A model generated the notes under the pieces. That model made no database searches and was not told where the DNA came from. It saw nothing but the letters and a program-made list of their open reading frames with translations. From assembly GCF_001940455.1 (NCBI RefSeq), contig NZ_MKQR01000007.1, forward strand, positions 679,902-743,901: a stretch of 64,000 nt of DNA, in the 5' to 3' direction. Numbering within the stretch: position 1 is the stretch's first letter; every line of letters starts with the position of its first letter. Source of the DNA: Actinokineospora bangkokensis (GTDB lineage Bacteria; Actinomycetota; Actinomycetes; Mycobacteriales; Pseudonocardiaceae). A program made the position numbers and the translations under genes. Positions 55,843 to 63,961 of this stretch are shown in pieces.

Positions 55843-56574
55843 TCAGCGATCGCGGACGATCTCGATGAGTTCGTCGACAGTGAGCCACGGCGTTGTGCGG
55901 TGGATCATCCGGTGGCAGTTGGCGCAGAGGACCGCGAGGTCGTCGAGCCTGGTGCGCCGGGGCCCGGAGGCGTGCAGCGGCACCCGGTGGTGCACCTCGG
56001 CGTAGCCCTGGCCGCGCTCGCCGTACACGGCGGCGAAGTCGAACCCGCACACCTCGCACGCCGCAGCACCCACCGCGGCGAGCTTCTTCGCCCGCAGCGT
56101 GGGGTCGCGCTCGTGCTTGCGGTGGTACCGGTAGACGACCTGCCCTTCGAGGGCGTCGACTTCGCCGTCCACGGGTGGCAGGTCTGCGAGCTGCCCGCTG
56201 CTCAGGAGCGCTCTCAGACCTGCCGCCTCGGCCGCCATCCGCTTTGGCTGCGTGAGGAACAGGTGCAGCACGACCTTGTCCCGCTTCCCGCCGTTGGTCT
56301 TGCCCGGCCGGGGGCTGGCGGGGTGCGCCGTGGCGAGGTCGGCCATCTTCTTGCGCACGCTGTCGGGGCTGCGGAACTGCGGCAACCGGTCCGCGATCGG
56401 GTGGGTGGGCAGCAGCTGGAGCAGCCTGGACAACTCCTGGGTCTCTTCGTGGTTGCTCGCCAGCTCGTGCCACGCCACACCCCGCGGGTGGCGGGCGAGC
56501 ACGTCGCACGCGAGCACCAGCTCCTCGTAGGACCAGTCCAGCCTCTTCGCCACCGAGCACGCCCCCTTCGTCAC
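55843..56574 (-). CDS. HNH endonuclease (McrA-like)
   Basis: 243 residues. C-terminal HNH module with zinc cysteines CEVC and CANC, the HNH core EVHHRVPLH and HRMIHRT. The N-terminal 90 residues (SYEELVLACDVLARHPRGVA ... FRSPDSVRKKMADLATAHP) form a helical domain seen in actinobacterial HNH proteins related to the modified-DNA restriction enzyme McrA. A modified-DNA or phage defence role is possible. Start GTG at MTKGAC; a downstream GTG (MAKRLDW) is an alternative. A hairpin separates it from the HD gene upstream. Confidence 0.82.
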   Translation of the reverse strand: MTKGACSVAKRLDWSYEELVLACDVLARHPRGVAWHELASNHEETQELSRLLQLLPTHPIADRLPQFRSPDSVRKKMADLATAHPASPRPGKTNGGKRDKVVLHLFLTQPKRMAAEAAGLRALLSSGQLADLPPVDGEVDALEGQVVYRYHRKHERDPTLRAKKLAAVGAAACEVCGFDFAAVYGERGQGYAEVHHRVPLHASGPRRTRLDDLAVLCANCHRMIHRTTPWLTVDELIEIVRDR

Positions 56575-56593
56575 GGAGAGCGTACGGCGTCCA

Positions 56594-56617
56594 CCCGAAA
56601 GGGGTGCCCCTTTTGGG
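56594..56617 (-). terminator. Hairpin between HD and HNH genes
   Basis: An 11-bp stem with one G-T pair (CCCGAAAGGGG at 56594-56604 and CCCCTTTTGGG at 56607-56617). It follows the HD stop codon by about 9 bases and could terminate or attenuate transcription into the HNH gene. Confidence 0.5.
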
Positions 56618-56625
56618 TTAAGCCG

Positions 56626-57264
56626 TTAGGAGGCGACGGCGGTGAGGAGGCGTTCGACGGTGGGGTCGTCGAGGGACTCCTGGATGCAGCGCCACAGCTC
56701 CAGGTTGGCGGTGGCCCACTTGGTGTACGCGGCGGCGGCCTCGGGGGAGTAGAAGTAGAAGCCCTCCGCGTGCGGGGTGTGCTGCTCGCCGACGATCTTG
56801 TCGGCCAGTTCGCGCAGGCCGATGCCGTTCTCGGCGAGGTACTTGTGGGCCAGCACGACCGGGGTGACCGGGAGGGCCTTGAACAGGGTGTCGGCGTCGG
56901 AGAGGGCCTGGGCCTCCAGGGAGATGCCGCGGTGGCGGTTGCGCATCTCGGCCTCGTCGACGAGGGCGTCGATGCGGTCGACGTCGGCGGGCAGGACACC
57001 GGCGGAGTGCAGGATGTCGCGGCGCAGGCCGCTGCCCTCCTCGGCGTGGGAGTTGCGCCTGACCAGGTAGTTGACGTCGTGGACCAGGGCGGCGGCCTCG
57101 ACGACGGGGACGTCGGCGCCGTTGCGGGTCGCGAAGCCGACGGCCTTGTCGCGCACGAAGCTGACGTGGTGCCAGCCGTGGAACGGCAGGTGGCGGGCGT
57201 GGACCTCGCACAGGTCGAAGACCTGCTTCTCGACCAGGGTGATGGACTCTGCGGACACGGACAT
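56626..57264 (-). CDS. HD-domain phosphohydrolase
   Basis: 212 residues from ATG (MSVSAESITLVEKQVF) with a GGAGGGG site 8 bases upstream. Metal residues are visible: His in FHGWHHVSFV, the HD pair in LVHDVNYLV, and DADTLFKALPV. HD proteins hydrolyse nucleotides or cyclic nucleotides, but substrate cannot be told here. It follows the cupin-like gene by 51 bases and is probably co-transcribed with it. Confidence 0.85.
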   Translation of the reverse strand: MSVSAESITLVEKQVFDLCEVHARHLPFHGWHHVSFVRDKAVGFATRNGADVPVVEAAALVHDVNYLVRRNSHAEEGSGLRRDILHSAGVLPADVDRIDALVDEAEMRNRHRGISLEAQALSDADTLFKALPVTPVVLAHKYLAENGIGLRELADKIVGEQHTPHAEGFYFYSPEAAAAYTKWATANLELWRCIQESLDDPTVERLLTAVAS

Positions 57265-57315
57265 CGGTGCGACCCCTCCCAAGCGTCTCGGGTGGGGTGC
57301 ATCGTAGGCCGCAGG

Positions 57316-57960
57316 TCAGAGCATGCCGGTCAACTCCGCCAACCTGGACTCGACGGGGGTGTGCCGGTGGCCGACGCCGGTGGCGGGGTCCCACGACAGG
57401 CTCCACGAGCGCACCGGGCGCGACTTGACCAGGAACGTCAGCGTGCCGTCGAGGGCGGTGGGGATGCGGTGGAACTGGTCGGCGGTCAGCACCCCCGACT
57501 CCCCGGGCGCGCAGTCGTGCCTGCTGGTCAGCTCGGCGTCGGAGATCAGCCCGGTGGACTCGTCGAGCCGGGCGCGGAACCGCTCGTGCCGGTAGCCGCC
57601 GGACAGGATCACCGTGCAGAAGTGGTAGCGGTGGTTGTGCACCGAGTCCGCGTACCCCGCCCGCCAGTCGCGCTGCGGCTTGTACTCGTGCAGCCAGAAG
57701 GTGAACGGCTCGGCGGTGCGGTCGCGCAGGCACCAGGCGAAGTGGGTGGTGGTCTCCCGGGAGCGGCCCACCAGCGCCGCGGAGCGCTCCGGGTCCAGCT
57801 CGCGCAGGTGCGCGCGCACGGCGGTGCGCAGCGCCGGGGCATCGCCCCAGGCCAGCACGCCCTCGCGGGTGGTGGCCCACTGCGCCAGGTCGGCCGCGCG
57901 CAGCCGCGCGGCCAGGTCGGCCAGCTCGGTCAGGTCGGTGGTGCGGGTGGGGTGGGCCAC
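57316..57960 (-). CDS. Cupin-like protein, function unknown
   Basis: 214 residues. The middle contains a His-rich strand HNHRYHFCTVILSGGYRHERF and later LTADQFHRIPTALDGTLTFLV, spaced like the two metal-binding motifs of cupins/cysteine-dioxygenase-like folds. The N-terminal 80 residues are helical. GTG start one base after the stop of the membrane-protein gene, so translationally coupled. A small-molecule dioxygenase is one possibility; not established. Confidence 0.65.
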   Translation of the reverse strand: MAHPTRTTDLTELADLAARLRAADLAQWATTREGVLAWGDAPALRTAVRAHLRELDPERSAALVGRSRETTTHFAWCLRDRTAEPFTFWLHEYKPQRDWRAGYADSVHNHRYHFCTVILSGGYRHERFRARLDESTGLISDAELTSRHDCAPGESGVLTADQFHRIPTALDGTLTFLVKSRPVRSWSLSWDPATGVGHRHTPVESRLAELTGML

Positions 57961-57961
57961 G

Positions 57962-58975
57962 TCAGCCTCCCAGCTCGGCTTTGGCGGAGAAGTCGCGGCG
58001 GAACGCGTGGAACCGCTCGGCCAGCTCGGTGAACCGCTGCTCGGGCAGCTCCTCGCCGGTGACCGCGGCGAAGTGCACCGCGAACTCCTCCCTGGTCGTC
58101 TCCGGGGTGATGGTGAACCGCTGCCCGTCGGAGGCCCGCAGCCTGGCGAACTCGGCGCGCTGCATGTCGTAGAGGAACGAGCCCTCGGAGAAGCGCAGGG
58201 TGCGCGGGTAGAGGGCGGCGGCGCCCGCGACCGAGCTGTAGAGGGTCACCCAGACGCTGTCGTCGAACACCTCCAGCCGGTCCAGCGGCGGGTCCGCGAC
58301 CGCGGTCACCTCGATCGAGGTGCACCGGGCGCGGGCCAGGAACAGCCCCACCAGGCCGATCCGGATGTCCTCGTGCAGCCGCTCCCGCAGGCGCGCGGAC
58401 TCGACCTCGTAGTCGACCTCGGCGCCGCGGTGGCGCAGCTGGTGGCGGGCGCGGGCGTCCACCGCCGCGCGGCCGCGCGGGTCGGCCACCACCGCGCGCA
58501 CCTCCCACTCGGCGTCGGCGAGCAGCAGCCGCACCGCGGCGTAGCGGCCGGAGAAGCCGCGGAACAGGAACTGCCGGGTGGCGCCGAGGTCGCGCATCAT
58601 CAGCGCGTTGAACGCCGGGTCCGGGTCGGTGGTGGCCTCGAACACGTGGGTGGGGAAGAACTCGGCGTTGAGCGAGCGGTACTCCGCCGACAGCTCGCGC
58701 AGCGCCTTGCGGCTCTCCTCGACCAGCGGGGTCACCATGGCCTTCTGCGCCGACGACGCGGTGATCAGGGTCTGGCCGAACCCGACGACCGCCGAGACGA
58801 GCGTCCCGGTGCCCAGCGCGGTCAGCAGGTTCTTGGGCGTCCCCGCACCGATCGAACCCGCCGCCCACATCGCCAGGAAGGACACCACGACCAGGACGGA
58901 CAGCAGCAACCCGGTCCGGGTCCAGAACAGCTCCTGGATCGCGTGGGTGCGGAGCCGCTTGGCGTCCGCGGGCAC
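57962..58975 (-). CDS. Membrane-anchored protein, function unknown
   Basis: 337 residues. Two membrane helices near the N-terminus (about 20-40 and 50-72), then a soluble domain: VTPLVEESRKALRELSAEYRS, a core around FRGFSGRYAAVRLLLADAEWEV, a charged helix, and FVAVTGEELP-like C-terminal region followed by ERFHAFRRDF. No enzymatic signature recognised; the pattern of a short anchor plus cytosolic domain is reminiscent of signalling or sensor proteins. First gene of an operon with the cupin-like and HD genes, which suggests a shared nucleotide- or small-molecule-linked role. Confidence 0.65.
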   Translation of the reverse strand: MPADAKRLRTHAIQELFWTRTGLLLSVLVVVSFLAMWAAGSIGAGTPKNLLTALGTGTLVSAVVGFGQTLITASSAQKAMVTPLVEESRKALRELSAEYRSLNAEFFPTHVFEATTDPDPAFNALMMRDLGATRQFLFRGFSGRYAAVRLLLADAEWEVRAVVADPRGRAAVDARARHQLRHRGAEVDYEVESARLRERLHEDIRIGLVGLFLARARCTSIEVTAVADPPLDRLEVFDDSVWVTLYSSVAGAAALYPRTLRFSEGSFLYDMQRAEFARLRASDGQRFTITPETTREEFAVHFAAVTGEELPEQRFTELAERFHAFRRDFSAKAELGG

Positions 58976-59167
58976 GGCAGGTCACCTCCTGGGAGCGGAC
59001 AGCCCCCGGCGACGGGCAGGGGAATGCGCTGGGGATGAGGGGGAGTGGGTGTGGAATGTCACCCTACGCGCAAGTCACTGACGAAGAAATGCGGAATTCG
59101 GGTGAGAGTTCACCCGGTGGTCACCCGCTGCGCGGCGCGCGGGCGCGGCTACCTAGGCTCACCCACC

Positions 59168-59728
59168 ATGCGCACCCTCGGCACCGCCCTGACCGCCGTC
59201 GCCCTCGTCGGCGGCCTCGCCGCCTGCGGCAACTCCGAGCAGGCCTCCGCGGGCTCGCCCGCGGGCCCGACGATCGGCACGTCCTCCACCGCCGCCGCGA
59301 CCTCGACCTCCGCGCTGCCCGCCTGCACCGCTGATGACATCAAGGTCGACGGCGCCGCGGGCAGCAAGCCCACCATCACCGTCCCGGACACCTGCTCGCC
59401 GCCGAAGGCCCTGCTCAGCAAGGACCTCGTGCCGGGGTCGGGCAAGGAGGTCGTGGCCGGGTCGACCGTCGACACCCACTACGACCTGGTCACCTGGTCG
59501 GACAAGAAGGAGCTGGACTCCTCGTGGAGCCGCGGGGAGACCTTCCCGCTGGAGAACGTCGGCCAGGCCGCGGTGATCGAGGGCTGGAACGAGGGCGTGG
59601 TGGGGATGAAGCAGGGCGGCCGCAGGCTGCTGGTCATCCCGCCGGACAAGGGCTACGGGAAGGGCGGCAACGGCATCGCGCCCAACGAGACCCTCGTCTT
59701 CGTCGTCGACGCGGTCACCGTGCGCTGA
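59168..59728 (+). CDS. FKBP-type peptidyl-prolyl isomerase lipoprotein
   Basis: 186 residues. Lipobox LAAC near residue 20, a Ser/Thr/Ala linker, then an FKBP domain: LVPGSGKEVVAGSTVDTHYD, the hydrophobic-pocket residues SWSRGETFPLENVGQAAVIEGWNEGVVGM, and LVIPPDKGYGKGGNG. Outward-facing folding helper. ATG start with TAGGCT 8 bases upstream, so leaderless. A strong terminator follows. Confidence 0.92.
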   Translation: MRTLGTALTAVALVGGLAACGNSEQASAGSPAGPTIGTSSTAAATSTSALPACTADDIKVDGAAGSKPTITVPDTCSPPKALLSKDLVPGSGKEVVAGSTVDTHYDLVTWSDKKELDSSWSRGETFPLENVGQAAVIEGWNEGVVGMKQGGRRLLVIPPDKGYGKGGNGIAPNETLVFVVDAVTVR

Positions 59729-59767
59729 TTATTCCGTCCCCATTTCCCGTCCGGGAAGGGCTTTACA

Positions 59768-59805
59768 CGAATGGGCGATCACCCTCGGGGGTGATCGCCC
59801 ATTCG
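59768..59805. terminator. Bidirectional terminator, FKBP / qor
   Basis: Perfect 17-bp stem (59768-59784 with 59789-59805) and a 4-base loop TCGG, followed by TTTCG on the right: the strongest terminator in the window. Confidence 0.9.
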
Positions 59806-59819
59806 TTTCGACCGGCCGG

Positions 59820-60791
59820 TCAGGGGATGAGCAGCAGCTTGCCGGTGGTGCGGCGCCCCTGCAGGTCCTCGTGCGCGCGCCGCGCGTCGGCCAGCGGGTA
59901 GCGGTGGCCGATCCGCACGCTCAGCGTCCCGGCCGCGATCGCGCCGAACAGCTCCTCGGTGCGCCAGCGCAGCTCGTCGGGCGTGGCGATGTAGTGCGCC
60001 AGCGTCGGCCGGGTGAGGAACACCGACCCGGCCGCGTTGAGCCGCTGGGGGTCCACCGGCGGTACCGGGCCGCTCGACGCGCCGAACAGCGCCAGCACAC
60101 CCCGCGGGCGCAGCACGGCCAGGCTGCCGTCGAAGGTGGTCTTGCCCACCCCGTCGTACACCGCGGCCACGCCCGCGCCGCCGGTGATCTCCTCGGTGCG
60201 CTGGACGAAGTCCTCCTCGGCGTAGTTGATGACCTCGAACGCGCCCGCCCCGCGCGCGAGATCCGCCTTCTCCTCCGTGGACACGGTCGCGATCACCCTG
60301 GCGCCCCGCGCGGACGCCAGCTGCGTCAGCAGCAGGCCCACGCCACCCGCGGCGGCGTGCACCAGGACGGTGTCGCCCTGCTGCACGGGGTAGAGGGAGG
60401 CGACGAGGTAGTGCGCGGTGAGACCCTGCAGCAGCACCGCGGCGGCCAGCTCGTCGTCCACGCCATCCGGCACCCGCACGAGCGCGTTCTGCGGCACGAC
60501 GGCCTCTTGCGCGTACCCGCCCAGCGCACCGGTCCACGCCACCCGCTCACCGGGGGAGACCGCGGTGACACCCTCCCCGACGGCGGTCACCCTGCCCGCG
60601 CCCTCGTTGCCGAGCACCAGCGGCAGCGGCAGCGGGTAGAGCCCGGAGCGCTGATAGGTGTCGATGTAGTTCACCCCCGCCGCCGCGACGGCCACCCGCA
60701 CCTCCCCGGGCCCCGGGTCCCGCTCGGGGACGTCGGTCAGGGTCAGCACCTCGGGACCACCGGTCTCGGACACCACCACGGCCTTGGGCAC
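59820..60791 (-). CDS. qor: NADPH:quinone oxidoreductase
   Basis: 323 residues of the zinc-free MDR type. GroES-like N-terminal part (GEVRVAVAAAGVNYIDTYQR, LGNEGAGRVTAVGEG) and NADPH-binding LVHAAAGGVGLLLTQLASARGA. Reduces quinones by one electron or acts on enones; qor sits between tkt-ctaB and ctaA in mycobacteria too. GTG start. Divergent from the small conserved gene 129 bases away. Confidence 0.93.
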   Translation of the reverse strand: MPKAVVVSETGGPEVLTLTDVPERDPGPGEVRVAVAAAGVNYIDTYQRSGLYPLPLPLVLGNEGAGRVTAVGEGVTAVSPGERVAWTGALGGYAQEAVVPQNALVRVPDGVDDELAAAVLLQGLTAHYLVASLYPVQQGDTVLVHAAAGGVGLLLTQLASARGARVIATVSTEEKADLARGAGAFEVINYAEEDFVQRTEEITGGAGVAAVYDGVGKTTFDGSLAVLRPRGVLALFGASSGPVPPVDPQRLNAAGSVFLTRPTLAHYIATPDELRWRTEELFGAIAAGTLSVRIGHRYPLADARRAHEDLQGRRTTGKLLLIP

Positions 60792-60920
60792 GCTTTTGCT
60801 CCTCCCGCGACGAACGCGCTGTCACCGCCGACCAACACCGGCGACCCCGCCCAGCATCCCCCAGTGGCCGCGCTCACGGTCGGCGGGTGGACGGCCCCCG
60901 CAGGCCCTACCCTCAACCGG

Positions 60921-61229
60921 GTGGCAGACGAGAACACCCCCACCCCGGTCCCGCCCGCGGCCCTCAAGGCCGCCGCAGGCTTCGTCCGCGCGCACGGCAA
61001 GCCCTCCCGCGCCGTCGTCGAGCCCATCGGCCGCGTCGGCGCCCGGGTGGTCCTGGTCGGCAAGGACGGCGCCATGGGCGACGTCATCGTCCCCAGCGCC
61101 GAGACCGGCGACGCCCTCGTCGAGAAGGTCCGCGACCTCGAACCCGCCGAGTGGAACCGCGAGACCGTCTCCGGCACCAAGATCGGCAGCGCTCACCGCG
61201 CCAAGATGGCCGCCCGCGGCCGCGGCTGA
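60921..61229 (+). CDS. Conserved small actinobacterial protein (Rv1455 position)
   Basis: 102 residues: a Pro-rich start, then KAAAGFVRAHGKPSRAVVEP, VVLVGKDGAMGDVIVPSAET and DLEPAEWNRETVSGTKIG, the arrangement of the small protein that follows qor in mycobacteria. Function unknown; the layout could be a single small alpha/beta domain. GTG start with TACCCT 7 bases upstream, so leaderless. After it comes the duplicated non-coding element. Confidence 0.78.
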   Translation: MADENTPTPVPPAALKAAAGFVRAHGKPSRAVVEPIGRVGARVVLVGKDGAMGDVIVPSAETGDALVEKVRDLEPAEWNRETVSGTKIGSAHRAKMAARGRG

Positions 61230-61680
61230 CCCGCTTCCCCCGCAGCGCCCCCGAGGTCCCCGGACCCGGGGGCGCTGCGCGTCTGCGGGGTGGTTGTGCA
61301 CAGAGGGTCGAGCAGTCCACAGCTGGCGCGCGGTGCTTCCGGCGCGGTTCTGTCGGGGGCTAGCGTTGAAAACAGGGGTCCCCTGGGCGGGGGGACCCGG
61401 GCGCGAGCGTGCGCGGGGGAGTGGCGTGGTGCTGGGGCTGGTCGGGCGCGGGTCGTCCACAGCCGCCGCGGCTGTCCACAGTTGCGCAGTCGGTCTGTCG
61501 CCCGGACGTTGATCAGCACTAGCGTTGAAAACAGGGGTCCCCTGGGCCGGGGTACCCCCGCGGGAGCGCGCGCTGCCGGGGCGTGAGCCGTACGCGGGCT
61601 TGCGCTGCGGGAAGTCTGCGCGGGCGGGCTTGTGCTGCGGGAGGCGTGCGCTGTGCGGGTGGCCCGGAGTTGGGGGCGGG
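61230..61680. other. 451-base intergenic region holding a duplicated element
   Basis: No convincing gene. It contains two copies of a complex unit with period 159 bases: a pair of DnaA-box-like nonamers 19 bases apart followed by a 29-base perfect repeat. One open frame (61290-61586) spans both copies in phase, but has no ribosome site and I treat it as a by-product of the duplication. The last 100 bases before the ctaA stop show nothing distinct. Confidence 0.7.
61292..61547 (+). repeat. Duplicated element with paired DnaA-box-like motifs and a 29-bp direct repeat
   Basis: Copy A: TTGTGCACA (61294-61302) and CAGTCCACA (61313-61321), then the 29-base repeat at 61360-61388. Copy B: TCGTCCACA (61453-61461) and CTGTCCACA (61472-61480), then the identical 29 bases at 61519-61547. 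Boxes are 19 bases apart in each copy and the copies are exactly 159 bases apart. The 29-mer contains AGCGTTGAAAACAGG and a perfect CAGGGG-T-CCCCTG palindrome. Confidence 0.85.
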
Positions 61681-62652
61681 TCAGGGTTGGGGGGTAAGGT
61701 GGCGCTCGTCGACCGGGGTGGGGCGGGCCAGGGGGCGTTCGAGGGTGCCCGCGTAGAGGCTTGCGGTGGCGGCGATGACCGCGGTGGCGCCGAGGACGTG
61801 GAGGGAGACCAGGACCTCCGGGACGCCGGTGAGGTACTGGACGAAGCCGATGGTGCCCTGGGCGAGGGTGACCGCGATCAGGACCAGGTAGCGGCGCCAG
61901 AGCTTGGGGGAGGCGTCGCCGCCTGCCTTGAGCAGGACGCCCACGGCGAGCAGGAGGCCGAGGAAGACGTAGAGGAACGCGGCGTGGACGTGGGCGAGGG
62001 TGTCGACCGGGAGGGCGAGGCGGGGGGTGGCGGAGTCACCCGCGTGGGGGCCCGCGCCGGTGACCATGGTGCCCGCGACGAGGAGGCCGACCAGGACCAC
62101 GACCAGGACGGGCAGCAGGGCGCGCAGGGCCCGGGGGCCGTGCGGGACCGGGGGGCCGTCGCCCTCGTCGATGGCGTGCACGAGCAGGGTGGCGAGCCAG
62201 ATCATGACCGCCGAGGCCAGGAAGTGCACCGCGACGGTCCACCACAGCAGGTCGAAGCGGACGGTGAGGCCGCCGATGACGGCCTGCACGACCACGCCCA
62301 GGGGCATGACCAGGCCGAGGCGGACGTAGCGGCGGCGGCGCGGGCGGTCGAGGTAGGCGAGCAGGAACGCGGCCAGGGCGATGAAGCCGACGACGCCGGT
62401 GAGCAGGCGGTTGCCGAACTCGATCCACTGCTGCAGGGCGGCGAACTCCGGGTGGTCGACCGGGAACATGCTGCCCGGCTGGCACTGCGGCCAGGTGCGG
62501 CAGCCCAGGCCGGAGCCGGTGACCCGGACGACCGAGCCGGTCACCGCGATCAGCGACTGCGTCACCAGCACCGCGATGGCCACCGCGCGCTGCACGCGCA
62601 CGCTGGCCCCGGGGAGCCGTTCGATGCGGTCCTTGAGTGTTTGCAGCGCCAC
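61681..62652 (-). CDS. ctaA: Heme A synthase (COX15/CtaA)
   Basis: 323 residues, eight membrane helices. The extracytoplasmic cysteine pair in GLGCRTWPQCQPG near residue 50-56 and the heme-ligand histidines in helices (WIEFGNRLLTG, VHFLASAVM, HVHAAFLYVF) are present. Oxidises the heme o methyl group to a formyl group, completing heme a after ctaB. GTG start with TACCAT on its strand 6 bases upstream, so probably leaderless. Lies opposite the qor-side element. Confidence 0.93.
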   Translation of the reverse strand: MALQTLKDRIERLPGASVRVQRAVAIAVLVTQSLIAVTGSVVRVTGSGLGCRTWPQCQPGSMFPVDHPEFAALQQWIEFGNRLLTGVVGFIALAAFLLAYLDRPRRRRYVRLGLVMPLGVVVQAVIGGLTVRFDLLWWTVAVHFLASAVMIWLATLLVHAIDEGDGPPVPHGPRALRALLPVLVVVLVGLLVAGTMVTGAGPHAGDSATPRLALPVDTLAHVHAAFLYVFLGLLLAVGVLLKAGGDASPKLWRRYLVLIAVTLAQGTIGFVQYLTGVPEVLVSLHVLGATAVIAATASLYAGTLERPLARPTPVDERHLTPQP

Positions 62653-62800
62653 GGGCCGATGGTAGGCGGGCCGCGCCCGGGGGCCGTGCGCAGGTCCGCC
62701 CTACCGTGCGCCCGGTCTCACCGCAGCGCGGGCGCGGAAAAGTGTGGTCATCTTCGCGAAAGGGCTCCACGCAGCGATCACGGGCTACTACACTGCGTCG

Positions 62801-62893
62801 TCGGAAGGCGAACTCCCCCATCGCCTTCCCAGTGGGCTACCGCCGGACAGGTCACTCCCCCCACGACCCGTCCGGCGGTAGCGTTTCCCCAGG
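62801..62893 (+). ncRNA. 6C small RNA
   Basis: Two hairpins with C-run loops: the first stem GGAAGGCG/CGCCTTCC (62803-62810 and 62822-62829) encloses a CTCCCCCA loop, the second, perfect 13-bp stem (62836-62848 and 62870-62882) encloses a loop with CTCCCCCCACG. A TACACT -10 box (62789-62794) puts the start at the foot of the first stem, and GTTTCC follows the second stem. This is the layout that gives the actinobacterial 6C RNA its name; in mycobacteria it pairs with G-rich mRNA stretches through the C loops. Not verified by a covariance search. Confidence 0.83.
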
Positions 62894-63014
62894 GTGTGGA
62901 ACCCTATGCCGTGAAGCCTGCGGGTTCAACAGTAGTGCAACCGGCTGTGCCCACCCGCGACAGGTGTCGAACGCCATGGCGCCCGGTGGCGCCCGGGGCA
63001 CAGGGGGAGCGGGG

Positions 63015-63443
63015 ATGTCGGGGAGCACGGGCGGGTTGTCGGGCAAGCTGAACCGGTTGGTCGCCGCGGTGCACCCGGCCGGGCGGGGCCCGTTCACCAA
63101 CGAGGAGATCGCCGCGGCCATCCGCGCCGAGCAGGCGGTCGACATCTCGCACAGCGCCATCTCCGCGTGGCGGCGCGGCACCAGGGACAACCCCAGCTTC
63201 CGGCACCTGTCCGCGCTGGCGAAGTTCTTCGGGGTGCCGCTGGGCTACTTCTCCGACGACGCCGAGTCCGCCCGCGTCGACGAGCAGCTCGACCTGGTGG
63301 CGGCGTGGCGCGACGCGCAGGTGCGGGCGATCGCGATGCGGGCGGGCGAGCTGTCGGAGGCCGGGCGGGCGGCCATCCTGGAGATGGCCAACCGGGTGCG
63401 CGACATCGAGCGGGCCGCCGCGGCCAGGGCCGACCGGCGGTGA
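63015..63443 (+). CDS. XRE-family DNA-binding regulator
   Basis: 142 residues from ATG (MSGSTGGLSGKLN). A lambda-repressor-like HTH spans about 20-75: FTNEEIAAAIRAEQAVDISH, SAISAWRRGTRDNPSFRHLS and ALAKFFGVPLGYF. A C-terminal helical part (VDEQLDLVAAWRDAQVRAIA ...) likely dimerises. The next gene, an ImmA/IrrE-type peptidase, overlaps its stop by 4 bases, matching the actinobacterial pairs of this kind. The region upstream (62653-63014) holds the 6C RNA and an AGGGT/ACCCT repeat at 62892-62906. Confidence 0.87.
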   Translation: MSGSTGGLSGKLNRLVAAVHPAGRGPFTNEEIAAAIRAEQAVDISHSAISAWRRGTRDNPSFRHLSALAKFFGVPLGYFSDDAESARVDEQLDLVAAWRDAQVRAIAMRAGELSEAGRAAILEMANRVRDIERAAAARADRR

Positions 63444-63961
63444 GGGGGCTGCGCGCGCACCGCGCCCTGCGCAGGCGGGTGCTCGCCGCGCTGGCCGAGG
63501 TCGGCGTGCCGCGGCCGTGGGACCTCGCCGCGTTCACCGCGCGGGTCGCCGCCCACCGCGGCAGGCCGCTGCACGTGCTCGCGATGCCGCTGCCCCCCGG
63601 CGCCCCGGACGGCGCCTGGCTCAGCGGGCCCACCGTGGACGTCATCGTGCACGACGCCGACACCCCGCCGCTGCGCGCCGAGCACATCGTCTGCCACGAG
63701 CTGTCGCACATGCTGCTCGGCCACCGGGGCGCGTGCCTGGCCGAGCTGACCCCGGACGTGCCGCCCGAGCTGCTGCGCCGCATGGGCGTGCTGCACCGCG
63801 CCGGCTACGACGACGAGCGCGAGCGCGAGGCCGAGGTCGCCGCGGGCCTCATCCGCGAGTTGGCCGTCCGCCCGCCGCTGCGCGCCGCCCGCACCGCCGA
63901 CCCCGCCGAGGCCGCCGTGATCGACCGCCTCGCGCGGGTCATGGCGCGCGACCGGCGGTGA
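63440..63961 (+). CDS. ImmA/IrrE-type zinc peptidase-like protein
   Basis: 173 residues. Zinc motif HELSH at residues 86-90 (CHELSHMLLGH) with a third ligand in the following acidic helix (EREAEVAAGLI). ImmA/IrrE peptidases cleave XRE-type repressors under stress. Here the pair is the common actinobacterial XRE-peptidase operon followed by a membrane protein. GTG start overlaps the regulator's stop by 4 bases. The N-terminal 60 residues are basic/helical. Confidence 0.85.
   Translation: MRGLRAHRALRRRVLAALAEVGVPRPWDLAAFTARVAAHRGRPLHVLAMPLPPGAPDGAWLSGPTVDVIVHDADTPPLRAEHIVCHELSHMLLGHRGACLAELTPDVPPELLRRMGVLHRAGYDDEREREAEVAAGLIRELAVRPPLRAARTADPAEAAVIDRLARVMARDRR

Noticed and set aside
61294..61480. 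Possible replication origin because of DnaA-box-like motifs
   Set aside because: Only four imperfect boxes and no dnaA, dnaN, gyrase or rpmH genes nearby; kept as a finding about a repeat, not as oriC.
61290..61586. 98-codon frame carrying a repeated SVENRGPLG-type peptide in both copies of the duplicated element
   Set aside because: The copies are in phase only because 159 is divisible by 3; there is no ribosome site, and conservation is nucleotide-level around palindromes, so coding is not supported.
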